DNA of 10,792 bases from UBA11524 sp964383815. Its GTDB lineage: Bacteria > Bacillota > Clostridia > Christensenellales > Aristaeellaceae. Location of the stretch: positions 1 to 10,792 of the forward strand of contig CAYLIC010000058.1 in NCBI GenBank assembly GCA_964383815.1, in the 5' to 3' direction. Shown here one piece after another: positions 1 through 7,199 of this stretch. A program made the position numbers and the translations under genes. Position 1 is the stretch's first letter. Every line of letters starts with the position of its first letter. The notes beneath the pieces were generated by a model. It made no database searches, was not told the DNA's origin, and saw only the letters and a list, made by a program, of their open reading frames with translations.

Positions 1-8
1 AGCGGAGT

Positions 9-55
9 CCAGAGGCAGCGCCTCTGGCGGAATTCTCAAGGGCAGCGCCCTTGAG
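9..55. repeat. Tandem AGC-loop hairpins upstream of dnaJ
   Basis: Two perfect inverted repeats stand 7 nt apart. The first pairs 9-16 with 20-27 (8 bp) and the second pairs 35-43 with 47-55 (9 bp). Both have the loop AGC and share the core GGCAGCGCC. Neither is followed by a T-run, so they do not look like ordinary terminators. They could be a copy of a dispersed palindromic intergenic repeat, or structure in the mRNA leader before dnaJ. The pairing is seen directly; the repeat-family idea is inference, since no second copy lies in this window. Confidence 0.6.
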
Positions 56-73
56 CGCGTCCCTGGCCCAAGA

Positions 74-80
74 GAGGTGA
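74..80 (+). promoter_or_regulatory. Ribosome binding site fixing the TTG start of dnaJ
   Basis: GAGGTGA lies 6 nt before a TTG at 87-89. No ATG with a ribosome binding site is close by, and the J-domain begins four residues in (conserved DYYEVLG), so TTG is the start. Confidence 0.75.
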
Positions 81-86
81 ATCGCA

Positions 87-1214
87 TTGGCAAGCAAGAG
101 AGATTACTATGAGGTGCTGGGCATTGACAAGAATGCCACGGATGATGACATCAAGCGGGCCTACCGCCGGAAGGCCAAGGAGTGTCACCCCGACCTGCAC
201 CCCGATGATAAAGAGGCTGAGGCCCGGTTTAAGGAGCTGAATGAGGCCAACGAGGTTCTGTCCGACCCGCAGAAGCGTGCCAGGTATGACCAGTTTGGCT
301 TTGAGGATCCCATGGGCGGCATGGGCGGCGGCAACCCCTTTGGCGGCGGGTTCGACTTTGGCGGCATGGGCGGCATGGGCGATATTTTCGACCAGCTGTT
401 CGGCGGCGGCATGGGCGGCGGCAGCCGCAGGCAAGGCCCCCAGCAGGGCAACGACCTGCGGTATGAGCTGAAGATTACCTTTGAGGAGGCCGCCCACGGC
501 TGCGAGAAATCCTTCGATTTCTACCGGAATGAAAACTGCACCACCTGCAAAGGCACCGGTGCAAAGCCCGGCACCTCCCCCGTCACCTGCCAGACCTGTA
601 AGGGTACAGGCCAGGTGCGCACCAGTGGCGGGTGGATGACCACCGTCCGCACCTGCCCCACCTGCGGTGGCTCCGGCAAGGTGATTCAGGACAAGTGCAC
701 ATCCTGCGGCGGCTCCGGGCGCACCCGGGTGAAGCGCACCGCCAACATCAAGGTGCCCGCCGGCATCGACAACGGGCAGACCATCATCATGAATGGTCAG
801 GGTGAGCCGGGCCAGCGCGGCGGCCCCAATGGCGACCTGTACATCAGCATCAGCGTGCGGCCCCATAAGCTGTTCAAGCGCGACGGCTATAACCTGTACC
901 TGGATTTGCCCATTTCCTTCACTCAGGCAGCGCTGGGCGGCGAGGTGGATATCCCCACCCTGACAGGCCCGGTGAAGTACCGCATCCCCGAGGGCACCCA
1001 GAACGATGCCGAGTTCCGCTTGAAGGGTTATGGCATCCAGCAGCTACGCGGAAGCCAGAAGGGTGACCTGATTGTCCGCGTACGGGTGGAAATCCCCAGG
1101 AAGCTCACCGACAAGCAGCGCGACCTGCTCCGCCAGTTTGACGACACCACCACAGGCAAGGAGTATGAGTCCCGCAAGTCCTTCCTGGATCGGGTGAAGG
1201 AGCTGTTCAACTAA
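87..1214 (+). CDS. dnaJ: Molecular chaperone DnaJ (Hsp40, type I)
   Basis: Co-chaperone that stimulates the ATPase of DnaK and delivers unfolded clients to it in the cytoplasm. The 375-aa length is usual for a type I DnaJ. The J-domain covers residues about 5-70, with the HPD motif that contacts DnaK at 34-36. A Gly/Phe/Met-rich linker follows (about 71-121). The zinc-binding domain has all four CxxCxGxG modules at 151-158, 168-175, 190-197 and 204-211. C-terminal substrate-binding beta domains run to about 355. The full zinc domain makes this DnaJ rather than CbpA. Translation starts at TTG. No grpE or dnaK is in the window; dnaK would be expected upstream, outside it. The gene ends at a bidirectional terminator facing the transporter operon. 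Confidence 0.96.
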   Translation: MASKRDYYEVLGIDKNATDDDIKRAYRRKAKECHPDLHPDDKEAEARFKELNEANEVLSDPQKRARYDQFGFEDPMGGMGGGNPFGGGFDFGGMGGMGDIFDQLFGGGMGGGSRRQGPQQGNDLRYELKITFEEAAHGCEKSFDFYRNENCTTCKGTGAKPGTSPVTCQTCKGTGQVRTSGGWMTTVRTCPTCGGSGKVIQDKCTSCGGSGRTRVKRTANIKVPAGIDNGQTIIMNGQGEPGQRGGPNGDLYISISVRPHKLFKRDGYNLYLDLPISFTQAALGGEVDIPTLTGPVKYRIPEGTQNDAEFRLKGYGIQQLRGSQKGDLIVRVRVEIPRKLTDKQRDLLRQFDDTTTGKEYESRKSFLDRVKELFN

Positions 1215-1229
1215 ATCCACACACACAAA

Positions 1230-1263
1230 AACCCCCTTTGCGTATTGGAGCGCAAAGGGGGTT
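1230..1263. terminator. Bidirectional terminator between dnaJ and the transporter operon
   Basis: A perfect 13-bp stem (1230-1242 with 1251-1263) encloses an 8-nt loop. On the plus strand the stem ends GGGGGTT and runs into CTTTT. On the minus strand GGGGG is followed by TTTTT. It therefore suits both converging transcripts: dnaJ ends 15 nt before it and the last permease gene ends 13 nt after it on the other strand. Confidence 0.9.
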
Positions 1264-1276
1264 CTTTTGGGGAATA

Positions 1277-2218
1277 CTATCTGCTGCCCTTGTCGTATGG
1301 CACGCCCTCGGCCTTGGGGGCCAGGGAGTTCTTGCTGGTCAGCGCCAGCACAATCAGGGAGATGATGTAGGGCAGCATGTTGTACACGCTGCTGGGCAGG
1401 TTCAGCGCCACAAGGAAGTCAAAGCCCGTGTACACATTGCTCAGGGAGCGGAACAGGCCAAACAGCAGCGCCGCCAGTGCAATGCGGATGGGCTTCCACT
1501 GGCCGAAGATCATCACCGCCAGCGCCAGGAAGCCAAAGCCCGCAACACCGTTCTCAAACTTCCACTCGGACACGCCTGCGGTGATGTACACCAGGCCGCC
1601 CAGGCCACCCAGCAGGCCGGAAATCAGCACGCCGGCATAGCGCATCTTGTACACGTTAATGCCCACGCTGTCCGCCGCCTGGGGATGCTCGCCGCAGGCC
1701 TGGAGCCGCAGGCCAAACTTGGTCTTGTACAAAAGCACATAGGACACAATCAGCAGCACCAGCGCCAGGAGCATAAACCAGTTGAACTCAAAGCCGTTGA
1801 TGTTGACAATGAAGGCCTTCTTCGCATCCACATACTGGATGATGGAGGATACATTGTCGGGATTTATGGCGGTGTTCATGGCCTTGACAAACACGGTGGC
1901 GGCAGCGGTGCCCAGCAGGTTCATGGCTGTGCCCACCAGGGTTTGATCGGCCTTGAAGTTGATAGCGGCAACCGCCAGCAGCAGCGAGTATAGCATACCC
2001 AGCAGCATTGCCGCCAGCACGCTGAGCAGGACGATGACCACCGCCGAGGTGCCATCCGGCAGGAATTTCAGCACCAGGGCGCCGCCCAGGGCGCCAAACA
2101 CCATGATGCCCTCCAGGCCGATGTTAATCACGCCGGAATGCTCTGCAAAGCAGCCGCCCAGGGCCACCAGCATCAGCACGGCAGCAAACATGAGCGTGTA
2201 TTGAATCAGCAGTGTCAT
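1277..2218 (-). CDS. nupQ: Nucleoside-type ABC transporter permease (NupQ/YufQ-like)
   Basis: One of two integral membrane subunits of a carbohydrate/nucleoside ABC importer related to branched-chain amino-acid permeases. The 313 aa are hydrophobic almost throughout, with about eight to ten membrane spans. The N-terminal signature (ALGGCFAEHSGVINIGLEG) is characteristic of NupQ/YufQ-type permeases, where the family normally reads GG.FSERSGVINIGLEG. It is the last gene of the locus. Its ATG overlaps the TGA of the preceding permease gene (ATGA at 2218-2215), so translation is probably coupled. GGAAGGAGG lies about 10 nt upstream inside that gene. Guanosine or general purine/pyrimidine nucleosides are the likely cargo by analogy with Bacillus subtilis NupNOPQ; the exact substrate cannot be read from sequence. 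Confidence 0.88.
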   Translation of the reverse strand: MTLLIQYTLMFAAVLMLVALGGCFAEHSGVINIGLEGIMVFGALGGALVLKFLPDGTSAVVIVLLSVLAAMLLGMLYSLLLAVAAINFKADQTLVGTAMNLLGTAAATVFVKAMNTAINPDNVSSIIQYVDAKKAFIVNINGFEFNWFMLLALVLLIVSYVLLYKTKFGLRLQACGEHPQAADSVGINVYKMRYAGVLISGLLGGLGGLVYITAGVSEWKFENGVAGFGFLALAVMIFGQWKPIRIALAALLFGLFRSLSNVYTGFDFLVALNLPSSVYNMLPYIISLIVLALTSKNSLAPKAEGVPYDKGSR

Positions 2219-3342
2219 TGCTTATCGGCCTCCTTCCGCAGGGTGATTTCACTGGCATGGTCCAGCCGGCGGTTCATCCATTGCTTGAAGAACAGCACGA
2301 AGCCGCACAGGTAGATGATCATGGAGGAAATCAGGTCGGAAATCTGGGAGCTGTACATGCTCTTGTCCACATACGCGCCGCCCTCTGTGATGTGCTGAAT
2401 GAAGAAGGAGGAGAAGATGGCGCCAATGGGATGCAGGCCACCCAGGAAGGCAGCGGCAATGCCATTGAAGCCCATGGCCGGCACAGCGGACTGGGTGGTG
2501 ACCCAGCGCCCGTAGCCGGACAGGAAGTACATGGCTGCACCCATGCCAGCCAGCGCGCCCGCCAGGGACATGGTGAGAATCAGGTTGAACTTCTCCCGCA
2601 TGCCGCTGTACTTGGCAGCGTTTTTGTTGAGGCCTGTGGCCTTCAGCTCGTAGCCCAGCTTGGTCTTTTCCAGCAGCACCCATACCCCAACGGCAATCAG
2701 CACCGCCAGGGGCAGGGCAATGGTTACATAGCGATTGTTGGAAAACAGCTTCTCCAGCCCCAGGGTGGGAATCACGCCCGCCGGGTTTGCCTTGGAAATC
2801 ACCAGGGTATCAGGGCTGTTGGGATCCTTCACGGCGGCCAGCAGGTTGTTGACCAGGTAGAGGCTGATCCAGTTCAGCATGATGCAGGAGATAACCTCGT
2901 TCACATTCCGGTAGGCCTTCAGCATGCCGGAAATGGCGCCCAGCACCGCGCCTGCCAGCACGGCAGCCAGCACGCCCACATACCAGGGCAGGTTCAGGGC
3001 CAGCACACAGTACAGGCCAGCGCCGGCGCCAGCCACATACTGCCCGGCAGCGCCAATGTTGAACAGGCCTACCTTGTACGCAAACAGCACGGACAGGCTG
3101 CACATCAGCAGGGGTGCGGCCTTCGCCAGGGTATTCCCCAGGTTTTTCAGCTGGCCAGCCGTGTTTTTCATAACGAAGAAGTTTTTCACAATGGAGGTAA
3201 TGGCTTTCCACGCGCCCTCAGGGTTGATGATAACCAGTACAATGTACCCCACCACCAGGCCCAGCAGAATGCAGGTGAGGGAAGCCAGCAGGGTTTGCAC
3301 CGCTGGCTGGCGCAGGAATGGCATGCGTTTCTCGTTCTTCAT
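2215..3342 (-). CDS. nupP: Nucleoside-type ABC transporter permease (NupP/YufP-like)
   Basis: Second membrane subunit of the importer, 375 aa, slightly longer than typical NupP because of a charged cytoplasmic N-terminus (about residues 1-15) before the first membrane span at about 17-38. Family features include the conserved block KVGLFNIGAAGQYVAGA in the middle of the protein, the counterpart of the GVINIGLEG block of its partner, and a further set of hydrophobic segments to about residue 350. It starts 3 nt after the ATPase stop codon, with GGGAGGA overlapping the ATPase end, and overlaps the next permease by 4 nt. The gene order ATPase-permease-permease and the tight spacing show one translationally linked unit. 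Substrate assignment rests on family context only. Confidence 0.88.
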   Translation of the reverse strand: MKNEKRMPFLRQPAVQTLLASLTCILLGLVVGYIVLVIINPEGAWKAITSIVKNFFVMKNTAGQLKNLGNTLAKAAPLLMCSLSVLFAYKVGLFNIGAAGQYVAGAGAGLYCVLALNLPWYVGVLAAVLAGAVLGAISGMLKAYRNVNEVISCIMLNWISLYLVNNLLAAVKDPNSPDTLVISKANPAGVIPTLGLEKLFSNNRYVTIALPLAVLIAVGVWVLLEKTKLGYELKATGLNKNAAKYSGMREKFNLILTMSLAGALAGMGAAMYFLSGYGRWVTTQSAVPAMGFNGIAAAFLGGLHPIGAIFSSFFIQHITEGGAYVDKSMYSSQISDLISSMIIYLCGFVLFFKQWMNRRLDHASEITLRKEADKQ

Positions 3343-3345
3343 GGC

Positions 3346-4875
3346 TTACACATCCTCCCTCTTGGCGCCTGCCATGTACAGGCCCATTTCCTCTGCCGTG
3401 GTAGTTTTAGGGTCAAGCTCAGCCACGATTTCGCCTTCATACATCACCAGAATCCGGTCGGACACGTCCAGCACTTCGTCCATCTCCAGGGATACCAGCA
3501 GCACGGCCTTGCCCTCATCCCGCTGGGCAACAATCTGCTTGTGAATGTACTCAATGGCGCCCACATCCAGGCCGCGGGTGGGCTGCACGGCAATGAGCAG
3601 CTTGGGGTCACGCTCAATTTCCCGGGCCACAATGGCCTTCTGCTGGTTGCCGCCGGACATGCTGCGGGCCTTGGTCGCAGCACCCTGACCGGAGCGCACG
3701 TCGTACTGGTCAATCAGCCGCTCCGCATAGGTGCGGATGTTCCCGCGCCGCAGGAAGCCGCACTTGGTGAATTCCGGCTCGTAATACCGCTGGAGCACAA
3801 TGTTGTCCTCCAGGGAGTAGTCCAGCACCAGGCCGTGCTTGTGCCGATCCTCGGGGATGTGGCTCATGCCCCTGGCACTGCGCTGGCGGATGCTGGCCCT
3901 GGAAATGTCCTGCCCGTCAAAGGTGATCTTGCCGCTCTGAATGGGTTCCAGACCCGTCAGGCCGTAGACCAGCTCGGTCTGCCCGTTGCCGTCAATGCCC
4001 GCAATGCAGACGATTTCCCCTTCCCGCACCTGGAAGGACACGTTTTTCACGGCGTTGTTCCTGTGCATTTTGGAGGCCACTGTCATGCCTTCCACCTGGA
4101 GCACCACATCGCCGGGGGCAGCGGGCTGCTTTTCCACGTGGAAGCTCACGTTGCGGCCCACCATCATGGCGGAAAGCTCCTCCACGGTGGTGTCGGCGGT
4201 TTCCACCGTGCCGATGTACTTGCCCTTGCGCAGCACGGTGCAGCGGTCAGCCACAGCCATAATTTCATTCAGCTTGTGGCTGATGAACAGGATGGACTTG
4301 CCCTCCGCCGCCAGGTTGCGCATGATTTCCATCAGCTCGTCAATTTCCTGAGGGGTCAGCACAGCGGTAGGCTCATCGAAAATCAGAATCTCATTGTCCC
4401 GATAGAGCATTTTCAAAATTTCCGTGCGCTGCTGCATGCCCACGGTGATGTCCTGAATCTTCGCATCCGGGTCCACATGCAGGCCATAGCGCTCGCTGAG
4501 GGCCAGCACCTTTTCCCGGGCCTCCTTTTTTTGCAGGAAGCCACACTTGTTGGGCTCCACACCCAGGATGATGTTGTCCAGCACGGAAAAGCACTCCACC
4601 AGCTTGAAGTGCTGGTGCACCATGCCAATGCCCAGGGCGGTCGCGTCGTTGGGATCCTTGATGGAAACCACCTTTCCATCCTTCCAGATCTCGCCTTCCT
4701 CCGGCTGATACAGGCCAAAAAGCACGCTCATCAGCGTGGATTTGCCTGCGCCGTTTTCGCCCAGCAGCGCGTGGATTTCTCCCTTTTTCAGCTGCAGGGT
4801 GATGTTGTCGTTGGCGATGATGCCTGGGAACCGCTTGGTAATCCCGATCATCTCAATGGCGTACTGGTTTTCCAA
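3346..4875 (-). CDS. nupO: Nucleoside-type ABC transporter ATPase, two NBDs (NupO/YufO-like)
   Basis: Cytoplasmic motor of the importer: a fused double nucleotide-binding protein of 509 aa, about the length of B. subtilis NupO. NBD1 (about 5-240) has Walker A GENGAGKST at 39-47, a family-typical degenerate signature VGMQQR, and Walker B ILIFDEPTAVL. NBD2 (about 255-500) has a degenerate P-loop (GIDGNGQTE), a good signature SGGNQQK and a Walker B reading LLIAVQPTRGLD, where Gln replaces the catalytic Glu. That asymmetry is normal for this family and means NBD2 is probably catalytically weak. The chosen start is TTG at 4875, 7 nt after GGGAGGT. The open frame continues upstream to 5070, but that part runs through hairpins and shows no family similarity. 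It lies 212 nt downstream of the binding-protein gene and 3 nt before the first permease. Confidence 0.92.
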   Translation of the reverse strand: MENQYAIEMIGITKRFPGIIANDNITLQLKKGEIHALLGENGAGKSTLMSVLFGLYQPEEGEIWKDGKVVSIKDPNDATALGIGMVHQHFKLVECFSVLDNIILGVEPNKCGFLQKKEAREKVLALSERYGLHVDPDAKIQDITVGMQQRTEILKMLYRDNEILIFDEPTAVLTPQEIDELMEIMRNLAAEGKSILFISHKLNEIMAVADRCTVLRKGKYIGTVETADTTVEELSAMMVGRNVSFHVEKQPAAPGDVVLQVEGMTVASKMHRNNAVKNVSFQVREGEIVCIAGIDGNGQTELVYGLTGLEPIQSGKITFDGQDISRASIRQRSARGMSHIPEDRHKHGLVLDYSLEDNIVLQRYYEPEFTKCGFLRRGNIRTYAERLIDQYDVRSGQGAATKARSMSGGNQQKAIVAREIERDPKLLIAVQPTRGLDVGAIEYIHKQIVAQRDEGKAVLLVSLEMDEVLDVSDRILVMYEGEIVAELDPKTTTAEEMGLYMAGAKREDV

Positions 4876-4882
4876 AAGACAT

Positions 4883-4889
4883 ACCTCCC
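4883..4889 (-). promoter_or_regulatory. Ribosome binding site fixing the TTG start of the ATPase gene
   Basis: GGGAGGT on the minus strand stands 7 nt before TTG at 4875-4873. An ATG only 1 nt after this site is in another frame and meets a stop after nine codons, so TTG is the better start. It yields a protein beginning MENQYAIEM, as expected for the family. Confidence 0.8.
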
Positions 4890-4925
4890 ACTTTGAACGC
4901 TTATGTATGGGTAAACGGCATAGGG

Positions 4926-4968
4926 CGCGCCTGACGCTTTCCGCCAGGGGTGGGGACGCGCCTGACGC
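4926..4968. repeat. Pair of 12-nt direct repeats upstream of the ATPase gene
   Basis: CGCGCCTGACGC occurs at 4926-4937 and again, identically, at 4957-4968. The start-to-start distance is 31 bp, close to three turns of B-DNA. The pair lies 50-95 nt before the ATPase start and after the two hairpins. It could be a regulator-binding site pair or a chance GC-rich repeat; only the repeats themselves are seen. Confidence 0.55.
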
Positions 4969-4995
4969 CTGTTCCATCAAGAGAAAACCTGGCTC

Positions 4996-5045
4996 TTGAC
5001 AAAAACCCCCGCGGCCGTTTTGCCGGGCGCCGGGGCCTTTGTCAA
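4996..5045 (-). terminator. Second hairpin of the binding protein-ATPase gap
   Basis: Read on the minus strand, 5045-5032 pairs with the far arm ending at 4996: outer stem TTGACAAA/TTTGTCAA, then two possible G-U pairs, then CCCC/GGGG, with a GC-rich interior. The inner GC stem is followed directly by GTTTTTG, the layout of an intrinsic terminator, while the outer arm gives an alternative longer fold. Both terminating and extended forms are thus possible. It probably limits readthrough from the binding-protein gene into the ATPase gene. Confidence 0.6.
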
Positions 5046-5049
5046 AAGT

Positions 5050-5076
5050 CCGGGGATGGGGGTATCCCATCCCCGG
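5050..5076 (-). terminator. Hairpin just after the binding-protein gene
   Basis: A perfect 11-bp stem (5050-5060 with 5066-5076) with a 5-nt loop begins 12 nt after the stop codon of the binding-protein gene. On the minus strand it is followed by ACTTTTG, a short T-run only. It is likely a 3'-end stabilising structure or leaky terminator, as is common after binding-protein genes in ABC operons. Confidence 0.7.
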
Positions 5077-5087
5077 AACAGGGTTGC

Positions 5088-6188
5088 TTACTTCACATTG
5101 CCGTGATCGGTCACAGCGATGGTGGTAGCGGGCATGGCGGTGGTGTCGTTAGACACGGTCACAGTGCCTTCGAACATGGCCTTCACCAGCGCGTTGTAGT
5201 CCTCCACAGAGAAGGCATCGCTCCACTGGGTGGTCTCCACGGGCAGCTGCACATAGTTCAGGGTCGGATCATCGCCGGACACCAGGCCCAGGTTCTGGGT
5301 GGTGCCGCCGAAGTTGGCAAAGTTGCCGGCCAGGGTCTCAGCCAGCAGGGTGTTGACGGTAGCAGCCAGGCCCTTCATGGCGGAGGTCACGGTCAGGTTC
5401 TCAGCATAGGTGTTGATGATGCCGGACTGGTCGGTGTCAACGCCGATGACCTTGCCATTGGCCTTCACAGCAGCCTCAGCAGCAGAGGAGTAGATGCCGC
5501 CGCCGCAGGCGAAGACAATTTCCACACCCAGGTTCTGATACCAGGTGTCCATGGCAGCGGTGATGTCAGCGTCGCCGAAGAACTGGTTGCCATAGGCATA
5601 CTCAACAGCCACCTGATCGGCAATGCCCATCTCAACAGCGGCAGCGTTGGCGCCCTGCACATAGCCGAAGCCGAAGCGGATAACCGCGGGCACAGCCATG
5701 CCACCCAGGAAGCCCAGGTGCTTGTAGCCCATCTTCACAGCGGCATAGCCAGCCATGTAGCCGGACAGCTCTTCCTGGTACACAGCGGTGAACACATTGT
5801 CGGTGGTGATGTCGCCCAGGTCGAAGGCGGAGATGTCCAGGCCGATGAACTTCACATCGGTGTACACGTCGCGCACTTCCTGGATGGCAGCGCCGAACAG
5901 GTAGCCGGGCAGCACGATGACGTTGAAGCCGTCGTTGATGGCCATTTCGATGGCGGCCACACGGTCGGGATCGGTGTCAGCGCTGGGCTTGTAGTAGTTG
6001 AAGTCGATGCTGTTGGCTTCGCAGAAAGCCTTGCAGGCTTCGTAGGTGGTCTGGTTGAAGGACTGGTCGGTGATATCGCCGGAGTCGGTGACCATGGCAA
6101 CGCGCATGGCAGCCTCGTCAGCGGCGGCAAAGGACATCATGCCCAGAACCATCACCACAGCCAGCAGCAGAGAAACGAGCTTCTTCAT
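5088..6188 (-). CDS. Bmp/PnrA-family nucleoside-binding protein of the ABC importer
   Basis: Extracellular substrate-binding component (366 aa) that captures a nucleoside and hands it to the permeases. It belongs to the Bmp family (Borrelia BmpA, Treponema PnrA, Bacillus NupN). The motif GDITDQSFNQ at 37-46 matches the family's G.I.D.SFNQ nucleoside-site signature. Later blocks, a Gly-rich ACGGGIYSSA and VIGVDTDQS, are also typical. Residues 1-23 form a signal peptide (MKK, hydrophobic core, FAAA/DE). No cysteine follows the hydrophobic core, so this is not a lipoprotein by sequence, which is odd for a Gram-positive binding protein. The start is supported by AAGGAGG 9 nt upstream and a strong promoter. 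It heads the transporter operon but is separated from the ATPase gene by 212 nt holding hairpins. Confidence 0.9.
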   Translation of the reverse strand: MKKLVSLLLAVVMVLGMMSFAAADEAAMRVAMVTDSGDITDQSFNQTTYEACKAFCEANSIDFNYYKPSADTDPDRVAAIEMAINDGFNVIVLPGYLFGAAIQEVRDVYTDVKFIGLDISAFDLGDITTDNVFTAVYQEELSGYMAGYAAVKMGYKHLGFLGGMAVPAVIRFGFGYVQGANAAAVEMGIADQVAVEYAYGNQFFGDADITAAMDTWYQNLGVEIVFACGGGIYSSAAEAAVKANGKVIGVDTDQSGIINTYAENLTVTSAMKGLAATVNTLLAETLAGNFANFGGTTQNLGLVSGDDPTLNYVQLPVETTQWSDAFSVEDYNALVKAMFEGTVTVSNDTTAMPATTIAVTDHGNVK

Positions 6189-6211
6189 GTGTTTTTTCCT
6201 CCTTGTTATTT

Positions 6212-6225
6212 AGCACGCATGTGCT
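6212..6225. other. Small hairpin in the leader of the binding-protein mRNA
   Basis: AGCAC (6212-6216) and GTGCT (6221-6225) form a 5-bp stem with a 4-nt loop. It lies between the -10 box and the ribosome binding site, close to the expected 5' end, and could stabilise the transcript. Small enough to be chance. Confidence 0.35.
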
Positions 6226-6234
6226 TTCGTGACC

Positions 6235-6262
6235 ATTATAGCAGACTTTTCTCTATTTTGAA
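6235..6262 (-). promoter_or_regulatory. Sigma-A promoter of the binding-protein gene
   Basis: On the minus strand a perfect -10 TATAAT (6240-6235) is preceded, after 16 nt, by TTCAAA (6262-6257; 4 of 6 matches to TTGACA). The gene starts 46 nt downstream of the -10 box. It is the only clear sigma-A promoter seen on the minus strand from here to the dnaJ terminator. Confidence 0.8.
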
Positions 6263-6306
6263 AGGGGGAACGCCGCTTTTTTCTATCAACCTTCAAAAAA
6301 CCATCA

Positions 6307-7182
6307 TCATTCGCCGCTAAGCCTGGAAAAGCCCTCGCCCAGCGCCTCGTGGGCATCCGTTACGAACATGAAGGCCTTCTCATCCTCCTCGCGAACGATG
6401 TCCTTCAGCCGGGCAACCTCCTGGGGGCTGGTAACGCACAGCACCACCGGGCGCTCCTGGCCGGAATAGGCGCCCCGGGCCGTCAGCTGGGTCACGCCCC
6501 TGTCCATATCGTGGAGGATATGCTCCGTTACGTCTTCCCACCTGTCGGTGATGATGAAGCAGGCCTTGTTGGCGGAGAAGCCCGCCAGCACCATGTCAAT
6601 CACCTTGGAGGAGGCGAAAATGCTGATCAGCGCATACAGTCCTTCGGAGGTACCCATCACCACACCAGCCAGGATAACCACCAGGCAGTCAATCATCAGC
6701 AGAAACGCGCCCACGGTGATGAAGGGCAGCTTGCTGTGCACCATGCGGGCAATCATGTCCGTACCGCCGGTGGTGGCGCCGCCGCGGAGGATCAGCCCCA
6801 GGCCTGCGCCCAGCAGCACGCCGCCATACAGGGTGCCCAGCAGCGGATCGCTGGTCATGGGCGGCAGCTGTGCCGCATCGATGGCAATGGAAAACAGCAC
6901 CGTTGCCACCAGGCTGCGGAAGGCAAACACCCGGCCCATGGCCTTGTAGCCAATGAGGAAGAGGGGAATGTTCATCGCCAGGCTGGTCATACCCACGGGC
7001 AGGCCAAACAGGTGGTTGAGTATCATCGCCAGGCCGCTGAGGCCGCCGGGGGCAATGCTGTTGGGCACCAGGAACAGCGGATAAGCCACGCCGCCCAGGA
7101 TGCACCCCAGAATAATCTGCACATACGCGATTGCCGCATCGTAATGGCGGATCTTGCCGCGAATCTTGTCCTGCAGGGTCAT
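6307..7182 (-). CDS. YitT family membrane protein (DUF161-DUF2179)
   Basis: Integral membrane protein of 291 aa, the usual size for the YitT family, whose transported substrate, if any, is not firmly established. About five or six membrane segments lie in residues 17-205 (first at about 17-40). The family motif GGATTGGTD is at 134-142. A soluble C-terminal DUF2179 domain follows from about 206 (start FSANKACFIITD) to the end, a small cytoplasmic domain thought to bind a ligand or metal in related proteins. AAGGAGGT lies 5 nt before the ATG. It begins 17 nt after mazF and is probably co-transcribed with it. No convincing terminator lies between its stop and the downstream binding-protein promoter 45 nt away, so some readthrough is possible. 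Confidence 0.92.
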   Translation of the reverse strand: MTLQDKIRGKIRHYDAAIAYVQIILGCILGGVAYPLFLVPNSIAPGGLSGLAMILNHLFGLPVGMTSLAMNIPLFLIGYKAMGRVFAFRSLVATVLFSIAIDAAQLPPMTSDPLLGTLYGGVLLGAGLGLILRGGATTGGTDMIARMVHSKLPFITVGAFLLMIDCLVVILAGVVMGTSEGLYALISIFASSKVIDMVLAGFSANKACFIITDRWEDVTEHILHDMDRGVTQLTARGAYSGQERPVVLCVTSPQEVARLKDIVREEDEKAFMFVTDAHEALGEGFSRLSGE

Positions 7183-7199
7183 ACCGTACCTCCTTCAAG

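Noticed and set aside
36..866. 276-codon open frame on the minus strand over dnaJ
   Set aside because: Shadow of the Gly-rich and zinc-finger coding of dnaJ; Ala/Gly/His-rich with no domain.
3346..4875. Gln in place of the catalytic Glu in the second Walker B of the ATPase
   Set aside because: This substitution and the degenerate second P-loop are normal in this double-NBD family, not a lesion.
2212..4896. 894-codon open frame on the plus strand
   Set aside because: It is exactly antisense to the ATPase and first permease genes. Its His/Gln/Gly-rich product resembles no family, and open antisense frames are expected from GC-rich codon bias.
4890..4925. CATACATA on the minus strand as a sigma-E -10 box before the ATPase gene
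   Set aside because: No matching -35 element at the required distance, and a nucleoside importer has no clear reason to be in the sigma-E regulon.
4876..5070. 65-residue N-terminal extension of the ATPase
   Set aside because: It covers hairpins and repeats, has no family similarity, and a good ribosome binding site precedes TTG at 4875.
6256..6306. T-rich and A-rich runs after yitT as a terminator
   Set aside because: The runs do not form a GC-containing hairpin followed by T residues on the minus strand.
4950..6320. 456-codon open frame on the plus strand
   Set aside because: Antisense to the binding-protein gene and running across its promoter and terminator hairpins; low-complexity His/Gly-rich product.
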